Origin: Clostridiales bacterium
GTDB lineage: Bacteria; Bacillota; Clostridia; Lachnospirales; Bianqueaceae
Direction: 5' to 3'
Assembly (NCBI GenBank): GCA_024689505.1
Contig: JAILDJ010000004.1
Location: 22,368 to 86,367 of the forward strand
DNA: 64,000 nt
This document shows, piece after piece, positions 17,233 to 24,659 of the stretch; positions within the stretch are counted from its first letter, which is position 1; every line of letters begins with the position of its first letter. The notes beneath the pieces were generated by a model. It was not told the origin of the DNA and did not search any database. It was given only the letters and a program-made list of their open reading frames with translations. Made by a program: the position numbers and the translations under genes.

Positions 17233-18631
17233 CTATCGGATGAATGACCGCCGCCGCACGTCCTCCAACCGCAGACCGCCGCAGGGGAACCGACCTGCCT
17301 ATGGGCGTCCTGCCGAGAGACGGCCTGCTTCGGGCAGACCTGGGATGAGACCTGCGCCTTCGGGTACAGGCGCGCCAAGAAGGCCTCAGGGAAAAGCCCG
17401 CTATCGGATCGAGAAGCCAGGCCGCCTGATCACAGCCGGTCTGATCCTGGTCCTTCTGATCTTCTTGCTCAGCAAGCTGGGCGGAGGTCACAAAACGGCT
17501 GAACCGCAGACGGCGGAATCCTCACAGGATACGGCGGATCGCGATGAGACCTACCGTAAGTCACAGGAGGAAAGCGCGGCCGCAGAAGAAGAAAAGGAAC
17601 TTGGAACAGGACAAAGGGGCTTGTATTCAGGCTATAAGACGACGGTCAGTGAGCTGGACGATCAGGTCATGGGCTTTATGAGCGGTATGATCCTGGCCCA
17701 TATCGACAATCATGCAAAGGATCCGGACCAGCAGCTGAGCGTGCAGAAAGTCCGTTACAATTACCATGTCGTTATCGATCCGGCCCATGGCGGGGAAGAC
17801 GTTGGTTTCATGGCCGGAGATGTGTCTGAAAACCGTCTGAACCTGATCTTCGCCCAGAAGATCCAGGGTAAAGTGCGGGAACTGGATCCGGCGATCGACG
17901 TGGTCCTGACCCGTGACAACGATGTGTTCGTTGAATTGGCAGACCGCGTCAGTTTGGCGAACAACCGCGATGCGGATCTGTTCGTCAATATCCAGTGTGC
18001 CTCCAATGAAGAGGATCCGGAAGCCAACGGCCTCGGCGTCCTGTATTGGGACAGTGAAGAGGGCACACCGCGCGGCAAGGAATCCTTGCACATCGGGATG
18101 AAGATCTCAGAAGTGGCTGCCGAGGCGCTGGGACTGAAAGACCGCGGTGTCCGCAGCGATATGATGGAAGTCCTGTACGAGACAACGATGCCGGCCCTTT
18201 CCATCAAACTGGGATATCTGACCAACGAACAAGATCTGGCGGCACTGACGGATGAAGTCCTGCAGGACCGCATGGCGGAAGCAGTGGCGAAAGTCATCGT
18301 GGAAGCGGTCAACCAGCATGAACCCCACGTAGACGTGAACATCCCCGAAGTGACCACGGCGAAGGATGACGATAGTGCATCCTCCTCGGATGCACAGACG
18401 GATTCTTCCGAGACATCGTCGGAAGATAGCTATGAAGAAGAAAGCTATACGGAAGACAGCTACGAAGAAGATAGCTATGCTGAGGACAGTTACGAAGAGG
18501 AGAGCTACGAAGAAGACGGTTACGAGGGCGACGGCTACGAAGGTGATGGTTACGAGGATGGGGACGGCGATGGCGATGGCCAGGAAGACGTCGGAGAAGT
18601 TGATGGTTATGACGAGGACGAGGACGAGTAG
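17225..18631 (+). CDS. Amidase_3-family protein, probably catalytically inactive, with acidic repeat tail
   Basis: This 468-residue protein has an Arg/Pro-rich N-terminus, one membrane segment at about 69-86, and an N-acetylmuramoyl-L-alanine amidase domain at about 180-360. The first two zinc ligands are kept: His188 in DPAHGG and Glu202 in SENRLNL. The third ligand, normally His in SIHxN, is Gln257 (NIQCAS), and the catalytic Glu, normally in VELGF, is Lys328 (SIKLGYLTN). Both losses point to a wall-binding or regulatory pseudo-enzyme. Residues from about 400 are an acidic Glu/Asp/Tyr repeat. ATG 17225 has AAAGG 9 bases upstream; ATG 17216 is an alternative. It overlaps the FAD protein and is followed by the zinc-ribbon gene. 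Confidence 0.85.
   Translation: MADYRMNDRRRTSSNRRPPQGNRPAYGRPAERRPASGRPGMRPAPSGTGAPRRPQGKARYRIEKPGRLITAGLILVLLIFLLSKLGGGHKTAEPQTAESSQDTADRDETYRKSQEESAAAEEEKELGTGQRGLYSGYKTTVSELDDQVMGFMSGMILAHIDNHAKDPDQQLSVQKVRYNYHVVIDPAHGGEDVGFMAGDVSENRLNLIFAQKIQGKVRELDPAIDVVLTRDNDVFVELADRVSLANNRDADLFVNIQCASNEEDPEANGLGVLYWDSEEGTPRGKESLHIGMKISEVAAEALGLKDRGVRSDMMEVLYETTMPALSIKLGYLTNEQDLAALTDEVLQDRMAEAVAKVIVEAVNQHEPHVDVNIPEVTTAKDDDSASSSDAQTDSSETSSEDSYEEESYTEDSYEEDSYAEDSYEEESYEEDGYEGDGYEGDGYEDGDGDGDGQEDVGEVDGYDEDEDE
18421..18627 (+). repeat. Degenerate tandem repeat encoding acidic ESYEED-type units
   Basis: Imperfect units of about 15 bases (for example GAAGATAGCTATGAA) encode DSYEE/ESYEE pentapeptides, drifting to DGYEG units and then to a Asp/Gly run at the C-terminus of the amidase-like protein. 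Confidence 0.75.
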
Positions 18632-18642
18632 GAGGATGCGTC

Positions 18643-19701
18643 ATGGCAGTCATGGTATATAAATGCCCACACTGTGGTGCGGCTCTGGAATTCGATGCTG
18701 AAGCCCAGAAACTGACCTGCGATTATTGCAAATCGGAGTTCACACCTGAACAGGCTTTGGCGGTCGAACAGAATGTCGAGCCACAGGATATCCGTGAGGA
18801 GACACCGGAGGATTCCGAGTTCTTCAACGGTCATATCAAGGCATGGCATTGCCCGGAATGCGGGGCGGACATCGTGGCCGATGCCAATACGGCAGCGACC
18901 TTCTGCCGTTTCTGCGGTGCGCCTACATTGATCGAGACCAACCTGACCGGGGATTATCGTCCTGTACGGCTGATCCCGTTCAAGATCTCTAAAGAGGAGG
19001 CCAAAACGGCGTTCCTGAAATGGTGTCATAATGGTAAGATCACGCCAAAGGATTTTGCCAGTGAACAGCAGCTGGAAAAGATCACCGGTATGTACGTGCC
19101 TTTCTGGCTTTTCGATTGCCAGGTCGAAGGTCTCGCCAGCGGGATCGGTACCCGCCGCAGGTCCTGGATCCATGGAGATATAGAGTATACCAATACACAA
19201 TACTTCCGCATCCGCCGCCGGGCCAATCTGCATTTCATGAAAGTGCCGGCGGACGGTTCCAAGGGCATGGACAATCAAATGATGGACTATCTGGAGCCCT
19301 ATGATTATACCCAGCTGATCGAGTTCGAGATGCCCTATCTGGCGGGTTATATAGCCGAAAAATATGATGAGTCGCACGAGGTGGTGTACCCGCGGATCCA
19401 GGAGCGGATCGACAAGTATACCTATGCGCAGCTGCGCGATACGATCTCTGAATATCAGTCTGTGCAGATGGATGGACATAAGACGATCTTCCATAAGAGC
19501 GATGCCATGTATTCCATGCTGCCGGTCTGGATGCTGACCTATCGTTATCAAGGGAAAAACTACCTGTTCGCCATGAATGGGCAGAATGGTAAGGTCGTGG
19601 GCGATCCACCCAAGGATCACCGTAGGATCCTGTTCAGGTCCGGTGTTTTGGGCGTCATCATCTACGTGATCCTTTTCTTGATCGGAGGGTTCCTGTTATG
19701 A
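18643..19701 (+). CDS. Double zinc-ribbon membrane protein
   Basis: This 352-residue protein starts with two zinc ribbons: CPHC/CDYC (C8, C11, C26, C29) and CPEC/CRFC (C70, C73, C88, C91), of the type often annotated TFIIB-type zinc ribbon-containing protein. A middle domain of about 200 residues (VPFWLFDCQVEG, then YTQLIEFEMPYLAGY) is conserved in clostridial relatives by my recollection of the family, and one membrane helix lies at the very C-terminus. It is unlikely to be a real TFIIB. AGGAGG lies 8 bases before the ATG. The end overlaps the TPM gene by 4 bases, so the two products probably act together at the membrane. Confidence 0.82.
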   Translation: MAVMVYKCPHCGAALEFDAEAQKLTCDYCKSEFTPEQALAVEQNVEPQDIREETPEDSEFFNGHIKAWHCPECGADIVADANTAATFCRFCGAPTLIETNLTGDYRPVRLIPFKISKEEAKTAFLKWCHNGKITPKDFASEQQLEKITGMYVPFWLFDCQVEGLASGIGTRRRSWIHGDIEYTNTQYFRIRRRANLHFMKVPADGSKGMDNQMMDYLEPYDYTQLIEFEMPYLAGYIAEKYDESHEVVYPRIQERIDKYTYAQLRDTISEYQSVQMDGHKTIFHKSDAMYSMLPVWMLTYRYQGKNYLFAMNGQNGKVVGDPPKDHRRILFRSGVLGVIIYVILFLIGGFLL

Positions 19702-20513
19702 GACATATGAATCTGATCCGGATCCTCACGTGCCTGTTCACTGTACTGCTGTTGCATCCGATTTTCCTGCATGCGGAAGTGACCGGCCAGCGCGTCTACG
19801 ATGAAGCGGACATCCTGAGTGAAGAAGAAGAGATCCGTCTGGAACAGCTCTGCAAATCCTATGCGGATGAGACCCATATGGATTTCGTGATCCTGACGAC
19901 CGACGATGCACAGTCCAAGACGTCGGAAGCCTTCGCGGATGACTTCTACGATGAAGGCGGTTTTGGTTATGACAAGCCGCAGGGGAACGGCGTCCTGTTC
20001 TTGATCGACATGGACAACCGGGAGATCTGCATTTCCACGTGCGGTGATGCGATCTATTATATGACGGACAAGCGGATCGACGAGGTCCTGGAAGCGGTCT
20101 ATGAATCGGTCTCTGTGGGAGATTACGGTGGCGGCTGCAAGACCTTCTTGCAGAAGACGGCGGCGTTCCTGAAAAGCGATCCCTACGCGCGGCCTACGCT
20201 CAAGCAGCGGATGCTTGCGTCGTTGAAACGCAGTCCGATCTACATCGCGATCGCTGCGGTCGTCGCGTGTGTGTATGGCGGCTCTTTGAAGAGATCCCGC
20301 GCGTACAGAAACACTACGAATTTCACGACCTATCAGGATCGGGGCAATTTCCACCTGGTCCAGCGGGAAGACTTCTTCCTGCGGGAGACGACTACGACGC
20401 GCAGGATCGTCACGGATACGGGACGTGGAAGCGGCGGAGGACACAGCGGCGGTTCATCCACCCATGTATCATCCGGCGGTGTCACCCATGGCGGCGGCAG
20501 CATGAAATTCTAG
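19698..20513 (+). CDS. TPM-domain (YgcG-like) membrane protein
   Basis: The 271-residue protein has a signal peptide (cleavage probably after HAE near residue 27), a TPM_phosphatase domain at about 30-150 with the RVYDEADILSEEEE start, a membrane segment near 178-194, and a Gly/Ser/His-rich tail ending GGGSMKF. TPM proteins are membrane-bound with the domain outside; phosphatase activity has been reported for plant relatives but the bacterial role is unclear. The start overlaps the zinc-ribbon stop (ATGA). Pairing of a TPM protein with a zinc-ribbon membrane protein recurs in Firmicutes and suggests a shared function, perhaps in membrane-protein assembly or quality control, which is an inference. 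Confidence 0.83.
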   Translation: MRHMNLIRILTCLFTVLLLHPIFLHAEVTGQRVYDEADILSEEEEIRLEQLCKSYADETHMDFVILTTDDAQSKTSEAFADDFYDEGGFGYDKPQGNGVLFLIDMDNREICISTCGDAIYYMTDKRIDEVLEAVYESVSVGDYGGGCKTFLQKTAAFLKSDPYARPTLKQRMLASLKRSPIYIAIAAVVACVYGGSLKRSRAYRNTTNFTTYQDRGNFHLVQREDFFLRETTTTRRIVTDTGRGSGGGHSGGSSTHVSSGGVTHGGGSMKF

Positions 20514-20549
20514 TTAACGAATAAATATTATATACAGGGAGGTTTTTCT

Positions 20550-21998
20550 ATGACCCAGCAGTGGGATGTATTGATTGCGGGCGGCGGTGTGATCGGCGCC
20601 TCGATCGCGCGGGAACTGTCCCGATATGAACTCAAGACAGCACTGGTCGAAGCAAACAGTGATCTTGCTTTAGGTACTTCCGGCGCCAACTCCGGTATCG
20701 TTCATGCCGGCTACGATGCCATGCCCGGCACACTGATGGCCGAATTGAATGTGCGCGGCAATGCGATGTATCCGGAACTATGTTCCAAACTGGAGATCCC
20801 CTTCGAGCCCATCGGTTCGCTGGTGCTGGCCTTCGATGAGGACGATGAGACCACGATCCGCAAACTGTACGAGCGCGGTCAGGTCAACGGTGTACCGGAT
20901 CTTAAGATCCTGAGCGCGGAAGAGGTCAAAGCGATGGAGCCGCATGTGACAGAGACTGTGCGCGGTGCACTTTACGCGCCGACAGCCGGTGTCGTCTCTC
21001 CATATGAAGCGACGATCGCGATCGCTGAAAATGCGGCGGAAAACGGCGTTTCCTTCTATCTGGAACATCCGGTAACGGCTGTGCGCAAGACGGAAGACGG
21101 TTTTGTCGTAACAGCCGGCGGTGAGGAATTCTCCTGCAGGATCCTCATCAACTGCTGCGGCGTGCATGCGAATGAACTCAGCCGCATGGCCGGTGGCGAA
21201 CCCTTTGAGGTGACGGGCCGCAAGGGTGAGTACATCCTGTATGATAAAAACCTCGGTGGATATGTCAGTCACGTGCTGTTCCAGCCGCCAAGCAAGATGG
21301 GCAAAGGTATCCTGGTCACGCAGACAGCCGAAGGCAACATGCTGATCGGTCCCAGCAGCGTCGATGTCGATGATATCGACGACACAGCGACGACCCAGGA
21401 AGGTCTGGACGGCGTCCTGGCAACTGCCCGCCGCTCCTGCCCGAATCTGCCTGCCGGAGGCGCGATCACCACATTCGCCGGCATGCGTGCCGTTATTGGC
21501 GAAGATTTCATCATCCGGTATTCTGACCTCGTAGATGGCCTGCTGCAGACAGCGGGTATCTGCTCTCCGGGTCTCACCGCGGCACCCGCGATCGCGGAAA
21601 AGGTGGCCGGTCTGGTGAGTGAGCGTTTGGAACTGAAAGCCAAGGCGCAGTGGAAAGACACGCGCGAGGGGATCCCGCCGTTCAATAAGCTGGACTGGGA
21701 TGCCCGACAGAAACTGATCGAGCAGGATCCGGCCTATGCCCGCATGGTCTGCCGTTGTGAAACGGTGACCGAGGGACAGATCGTTAAGGCGCTGCATTCT
21801 CCGATCCCTGTGTATACCATCGACGGTGTGAAGCGTCGCTGCCGCGCCGGCATGGGACGCTGTCAGGGCAGCTTCTGCACACCGCGTGTCATGGACATCA
21901 TCGCAAGAGAATCCGGCATTCCGTTCGCGGAAGTCAGCAAGAACGGGGCAGATGCAAAACTGATCACTGGAACATTAAAAGGAGGTGCCGCAGAATGA
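20550..21998 (+). CDS. FAD-dependent glycerol-3-phosphate dehydrogenase-like protein with BFD domain
   Basis: The 482 residues comprise an N-terminal DAO-type FAD domain (AGGGVIGASIAREL) and a C-terminal BFD-like [2Fe-2S] domain with cysteines in CRCE, CRAGMGRCQ and SFC. This is the architecture of anaerobic GlpA-type dehydrogenases, though L-2-hydroxyglutarate oxidase-like proteins share the FAD domain. It is the first gene of a three-gene unit; GGGAGG lies 8 bases before the ATG. The next gene overlaps by 4 bases. In Clostridia this triad oxidises glycerol-3-phosphate or a related hydroxy-acid and passes electrons to an unknown acceptor. Confidence 0.88.
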   Translation: MTQQWDVLIAGGGVIGASIARELSRYELKTALVEANSDLALGTSGANSGIVHAGYDAMPGTLMAELNVRGNAMYPELCSKLEIPFEPIGSLVLAFDEDDETTIRKLYERGQVNGVPDLKILSAEEVKAMEPHVTETVRGALYAPTAGVVSPYEATIAIAENAAENGVSFYLEHPVTAVRKTEDGFVVTAGGEEFSCRILINCCGVHANELSRMAGGEPFEVTGRKGEYILYDKNLGGYVSHVLFQPPSKMGKGILVTQTAEGNMLIGPSSVDVDDIDDTATTQEGLDGVLATARRSCPNLPAGGAITTFAGMRAVIGEDFIIRYSDLVDGLLQTAGICSPGLTAAPAIAEKVAGLVSERLELKAKAQWKDTREGIPPFNKLDWDARQKLIEQDPAYARMVCRCETVTEGQIVKALHSPIPVYTIDGVKRRCRAGMGRCQGSFCTPRVMDIIARESGIPFAEVSKNGADAKLITGTLKGGAAE

Positions 21999-23257
21999 AC
22001 CGTAAGATCGATACTTTGATCGTAGGCGGCGGTCCGGCCGGACTGGCGGCTGCCTGTGCCTGTTATGACGGCGGTGTCCGTGATATCCTGATCGTAGAGC
22101 GTGACGTGCATCTGGGCGGCATCCTGCAGCAGTGCATCCACAACGGATTCGGCCTGCAGTGGTTCAAAGAAGAACTGACCGGCCCCGAGTACGCGCAGCG
22201 TTTCGTGGACGAAGCTGCAAAGCGTGAGATCCCCTATATGACCGAGACTATGGTCCTGGAGATCACCAAAGATAAAAAAGTATATTGTGTCAACCCGGAA
22301 GAGGGCGTTGTTGTTTTTGAATGCAAGACCATCATCCTGGCCATGGGCTGCCGTGAACGCGTCCGTGGTAATCTGAAGATCCCCGGGACCCGTCCCGCCG
22401 GCGTGTATTCTGCCGGCCTGGCACAGCGCCTGGTCAACCTGGAAGGCGTCATGCCGGGCAAAGAAGTCGTCATCCTGGGCTCTGGTGATATCGGCCTGAT
22501 CATGGCCCGCCGCATGAAGTGGGAAGGTGCTGACGTCAAGATGGTCTGCGAGATCATGCCGTATTCTTCCGGACTGGCCCGTAATATCCAGCAGTGCCTG
22601 AAGGACAATGACATCCCGCTGCACCTGAACACCACGGTCGTCAAGGTCCACGGCAAGAAGCGTGTAGAAGGCGTCACCATCGCGAAGGTCGATGAGAACC
22701 GCCGGCCCATCAAGGAAACAGAGCAGTTTGTGCCTTGTGATACGCTGATGCTGTCGGTAGGTCTGCTGCCGGAGAACGAGCTGTCCCGCGGCATGGATCT
22801 GGTCATGGATCCGGTCACCGGCGGTCCGGCTGTCGATGAGAACCGTCAGACGTCTGTGCGCGGCGTGTATGCCTGCGGCAATGTCCTGCACGTCCATGAT
22901 ATCGTCGACTTTGTTTCCAAGGAAAGCATGATCGCAGGAGCAGCTGCGGCAGAGTACGTCAAGAACGAGCCGGAGCAGGAGACCAAAGCCGTGACGATGC
23001 AGCCAGGCACCAACGTCCGCTATATCGTACCGCAGCGCTTGGTCGCGCCGGAAGCCTGCAGCCTGTACTTCCGTGTCGGCGCCCCGCTCGGCGCTGGAGA
23101 GATCCGTTTGACAGCCGATGGTGAGACGCTTCTGACGCGCAAGTTCATCCGTGCGGTCCCCGGCGAGATGGAAGAACTGCCCTTGAAACAGGAGATCGCC
23201 GAAAAGCTGTATAACGCCAAAGACGTCGTCGTTTCGGCAATAGAGAAGGAGGCCTGA
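21995..23257 (+). CDS. NAD(P)/FAD-dependent oxidoreductase, second subunit of the GlpA-like set
   Basis: This 420-residue protein has two nucleotide-binding folds: FAD at the N-terminus (VGGGPAGLAAACAC) and a second glycine-rich segment in VVILGSGDIGLIMARR near residue 160. The VYACGNVLHVHD motif near 290 is the second FAD contact. It lies between the dehydrogenase and DUF1667 genes and overlaps the first by 4 bases. It probably links the dehydrogenase to a pyridine-nucleotide or other electron carrier, playing the part GlpB has in enteric bacteria, but it is not a GlpB homologue by the motifs seen. Confidence 0.87.
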   Translation: MNRKIDTLIVGGGPAGLAAACACYDGGVRDILIVERDVHLGGILQQCIHNGFGLQWFKEELTGPEYAQRFVDEAAKREIPYMTETMVLEITKDKKVYCVNPEEGVVVFECKTIILAMGCRERVRGNLKIPGTRPAGVYSAGLAQRLVNLEGVMPGKEVVILGSGDIGLIMARRMKWEGADVKMVCEIMPYSSGLARNIQQCLKDNDIPLHLNTTVVKVHGKKRVEGVTIAKVDENRRPIKETEQFVPCDTLMLSVGLLPENELSRGMDLVMDPVTGGPAVDENRQTSVRGVYACGNVLHVHDIVDFVSKESMIAGAAAAEYVKNEPEQETKAVTMQPGTNVRYIVPQRLVAPEACSLYFRVGAPLGAGEIRLTADGETLLTRKFIRAVPGEMEELPLKQEIAEKLYNAKDVVVSAIEKEA

Positions 23258-23260
23258 ACC

Positions 23261-23620
23261 ATGAGAGTTGAAGAAATGGTCTGCATCCTGTGCCCGCGCG
23301 GCTGCCATCTGACAGTCACGCAGGATGGTGATGATATCCAGGTGACAGGCAATACCTGTCCCCGCGGCAAACAGTATGGTATCAATGAATTGACGCATCC
23401 GATGCGTACGGTCACGACCTCTGTATATGTGGAGGATCCGGGACGCGACAAAATGCTGTCGGTCAAAACGAACCAAGCCGTTCCGAAGGAAAAGATCGAA
23501 GAAGTTTTGGCCATCGTCAAGACCGTCAAGGCGAAGACGCCGGTCAAGGTCGGTGACGTGCTGGTCGCCGGGATCGCCGGCACAGAGGCGGATCTGGTTG
23601 CGACCCGCAACATAGACTAA
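23261..23620 (+). CDS. DUF1667 protein, third member of the GlpA-like set
   Basis: The 119-residue protein has two cysteine motifs, CILCPRGC at about residues 8-15 and TCPRGKQYG further on, as in DUF1667 proteins. These cysteines probably hold a cluster or a metal and the protein is a small electron-transfer or assembly partner of the two flavoproteins before it. It begins 3 bases after the previous stop. A strong terminator follows, closing the transcription unit. Confidence 0.87.
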   Translation: MRVEEMVCILCPRGCHLTVTQDGDDIQVTGNTCPRGKQYGINELTHPMRTVTTSVYVEDPGRDKMLSVKTNQAVPKEKIEEVLAIVKTVKAKTPVKVGDVLVAGIAGTEADLVATRNID

Positions 23621-23623
23621 AAA

Positions 23624-23670
23624 GAAAGAAGCTTCTTTCTGGCACAAATGCCTGAGAAGCTTCTTTTTTT
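23624..23670 (+). terminator. Strong terminator closing the FAD dehydrogenase operon
   Basis: The palindromic block AGAAGCTTCT occurs at 23627-23636 and 23655-23664; the copies pair with each other and flanking A and T bases extend the stem. A run of T at 23664-23670 follows. Confidence 0.85.
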
Positions 23671-23763
23671 GCGGGTCCTTGGGATCCGTATGGGTAACGC
23701 CTGATGGTTGCGTGGATGGACCTGGCGCGCGTTCCTCCATATCAAATGACAAAATCCCCAGTA

Positions 23764-24090
23764 TTACAAAAGAATATCACGCAGAAGTGTTACTGCAAAT
23801 TGTTGTTCAGTACGCGATAGAGAACTAAAAAGCCGACCGATCTCATTCATGGATCCCGCCGGCTCCTCGTAAGACTCGATTCCCGCGAATAACTCGGAGA
23901 ATGTGATATCTAAAGCCTTTGTGATGTGTTCCAATGTCGTGAGTGTAGCACATTTGACGCCTCGCTCCACGGCACTGATATACACTGGATGCAGATCAGC
24001 GCGTTCGGCCAGCTGCTCCTGCGTCATGTGATGCGCCAGCCGTTGGTTCTGGATGCGCACACCTAATTCTTTGATAAGAAGCTGGTTCAT
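23764..24090 (-). CDS. XRE-family helix-turn-helix regulator
   Basis: This 108-residue protein has one Cro/CI-type HTH near residues 10-65 (MTQEQLAERADLHPVYISAVERG). The C-terminal 40 residues contain a short helical segment and no enzyme domain. It lies 66 bases downstream of a second XRE gene on the same strand. Its ribosome site AAAGGAGGG is entirely inside a 9-bp hairpin (24092-24116), which should limit translation. Its targets are unknown; the VTC operon further upstream on the same strand is a possible one by position only. Confidence 0.85.
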   Translation of the reverse strand: MNQLLIKELGVRIQNQRLAHHMTQEQLAERADLHPVYISAVERGVKCATLTTLEHITKALDITFSELFAGIESYEEPAGSMNEIGRLFSSLSRTEQQFAVTLLRDILL

Positions 24091-24091
24091 A

Positions 24092-24116
24092 GGCCCTCCT
24101 TTCTTTCAGGAGGACC
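24092..24116 (-). promoter_or_regulatory. Hairpin that hides the ribosome site of an XRE gene
   Basis: On the minus-strand message, GGUCCUCCU (24116-24108) can pair with AGGAGGGCC (24100-24092) over 9 bp including one G-U, with a 7-base loop. The Shine-Dalgarno sequence lies wholly in the 3' arm, directly before the ATG at 24090. Confidence 0.65.
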
Positions 24117-24156
24117 ACGTGCAGGCAAATGACAGCATCCTCAGGCGGGACCGTCC

Positions 24157-24486
24157 TTATCTGCCGGTATGCTCGATGGCTGTCAGATCGTCGACCAGAG
24201 CCCGGATATGTTCCAATTGTCTTTCATTCAGCGTTTTCAGTTTTTCGACCAGGTCGGAGAGCTCGGCAGGATATGAGATGTTCATTTCCAAAAAGGCGCC
24301 GGGCGTAATGTCCAGGTATTCGCAGATCTTCAGGAACATCGGAAGAGAAGGCAGTGATTTGCCACATTCGATGTCGTGGATATATCCCTGATTTTGGTCG
24401 AGCGCGACGCTCATGGTCCTGGCAGAAACGTTTTTTCGCTCCCGCAGGCGCATCAAGCGTTGCCTGAAATCATATTCAAATGCCAT
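24157..24486 (-). CDS. XRE-family helix-turn-helix regulator
   Basis: The 109-residue protein has a Cro/CI HTH at about residues 8-62 (LRERKNVSARTMSVALDQNQGYIHD..CGKSLPS) followed by a helical C-terminus (LVEKLKTLNERQLEHIRALV) that may dimerise. The pattern ending in LKICEYLDITPGAFL is common in short regulators of Clostridia. A TATAAT on the minus strand at 24539-24534 could be its -10 element; no good -35 is visible. It is followed by the second XRE gene 66 bases later and the two are probably co-transcribed. Confidence 0.84.
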   Translation of the reverse strand: MAFEYDFRQRLMRLRERKNVSARTMSVALDQNQGYIHDIECGKSLPSLPMFLKICEYLDITPGAFLEMNISYPAELSDLVEKLKTLNERQLEHIRALVDDLTAIEHTGR

Positions 24487-24587
24487 AGGATCCTCACTTC
24501 CTTTATGCTTGATCAGATGGAGACCGTATCAGTATTATATCCGATATCGAGACACAAAAGGGTGGACTGGAACCTTTTTTTATGCAG

Positions 24588-24625
24588 AAGCATCGGAAGA
24601 AATCCTGCGAAATCTTCCGATGCTT
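24588..24625. repeat. 12-bp inverted repeat downstream of the VTC operon
   Basis: AAGCATCGGAAG at 24588-24599 and CTTCCGATGCTT at 24614-24625 form a perfect 12-bp stem. It lies past the end of the minus-strand operon and may terminate it, but no T-run follows on either strand. Confidence 0.5.
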
Positions 24626-24659
24626 TGGATATTATCATATTTGTGTGAAGGGGGATCGT

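Noticed and set aside
21863-23752. Long 629-codon open frame on the minus strand across the FAD oxidoreductase genes
   Set aside because: It is antisense to three well-supported genes, has no recognisable domain, is rich in His/Asp/Arg as antisense frames of this base composition are, and lacks a ribosome site.
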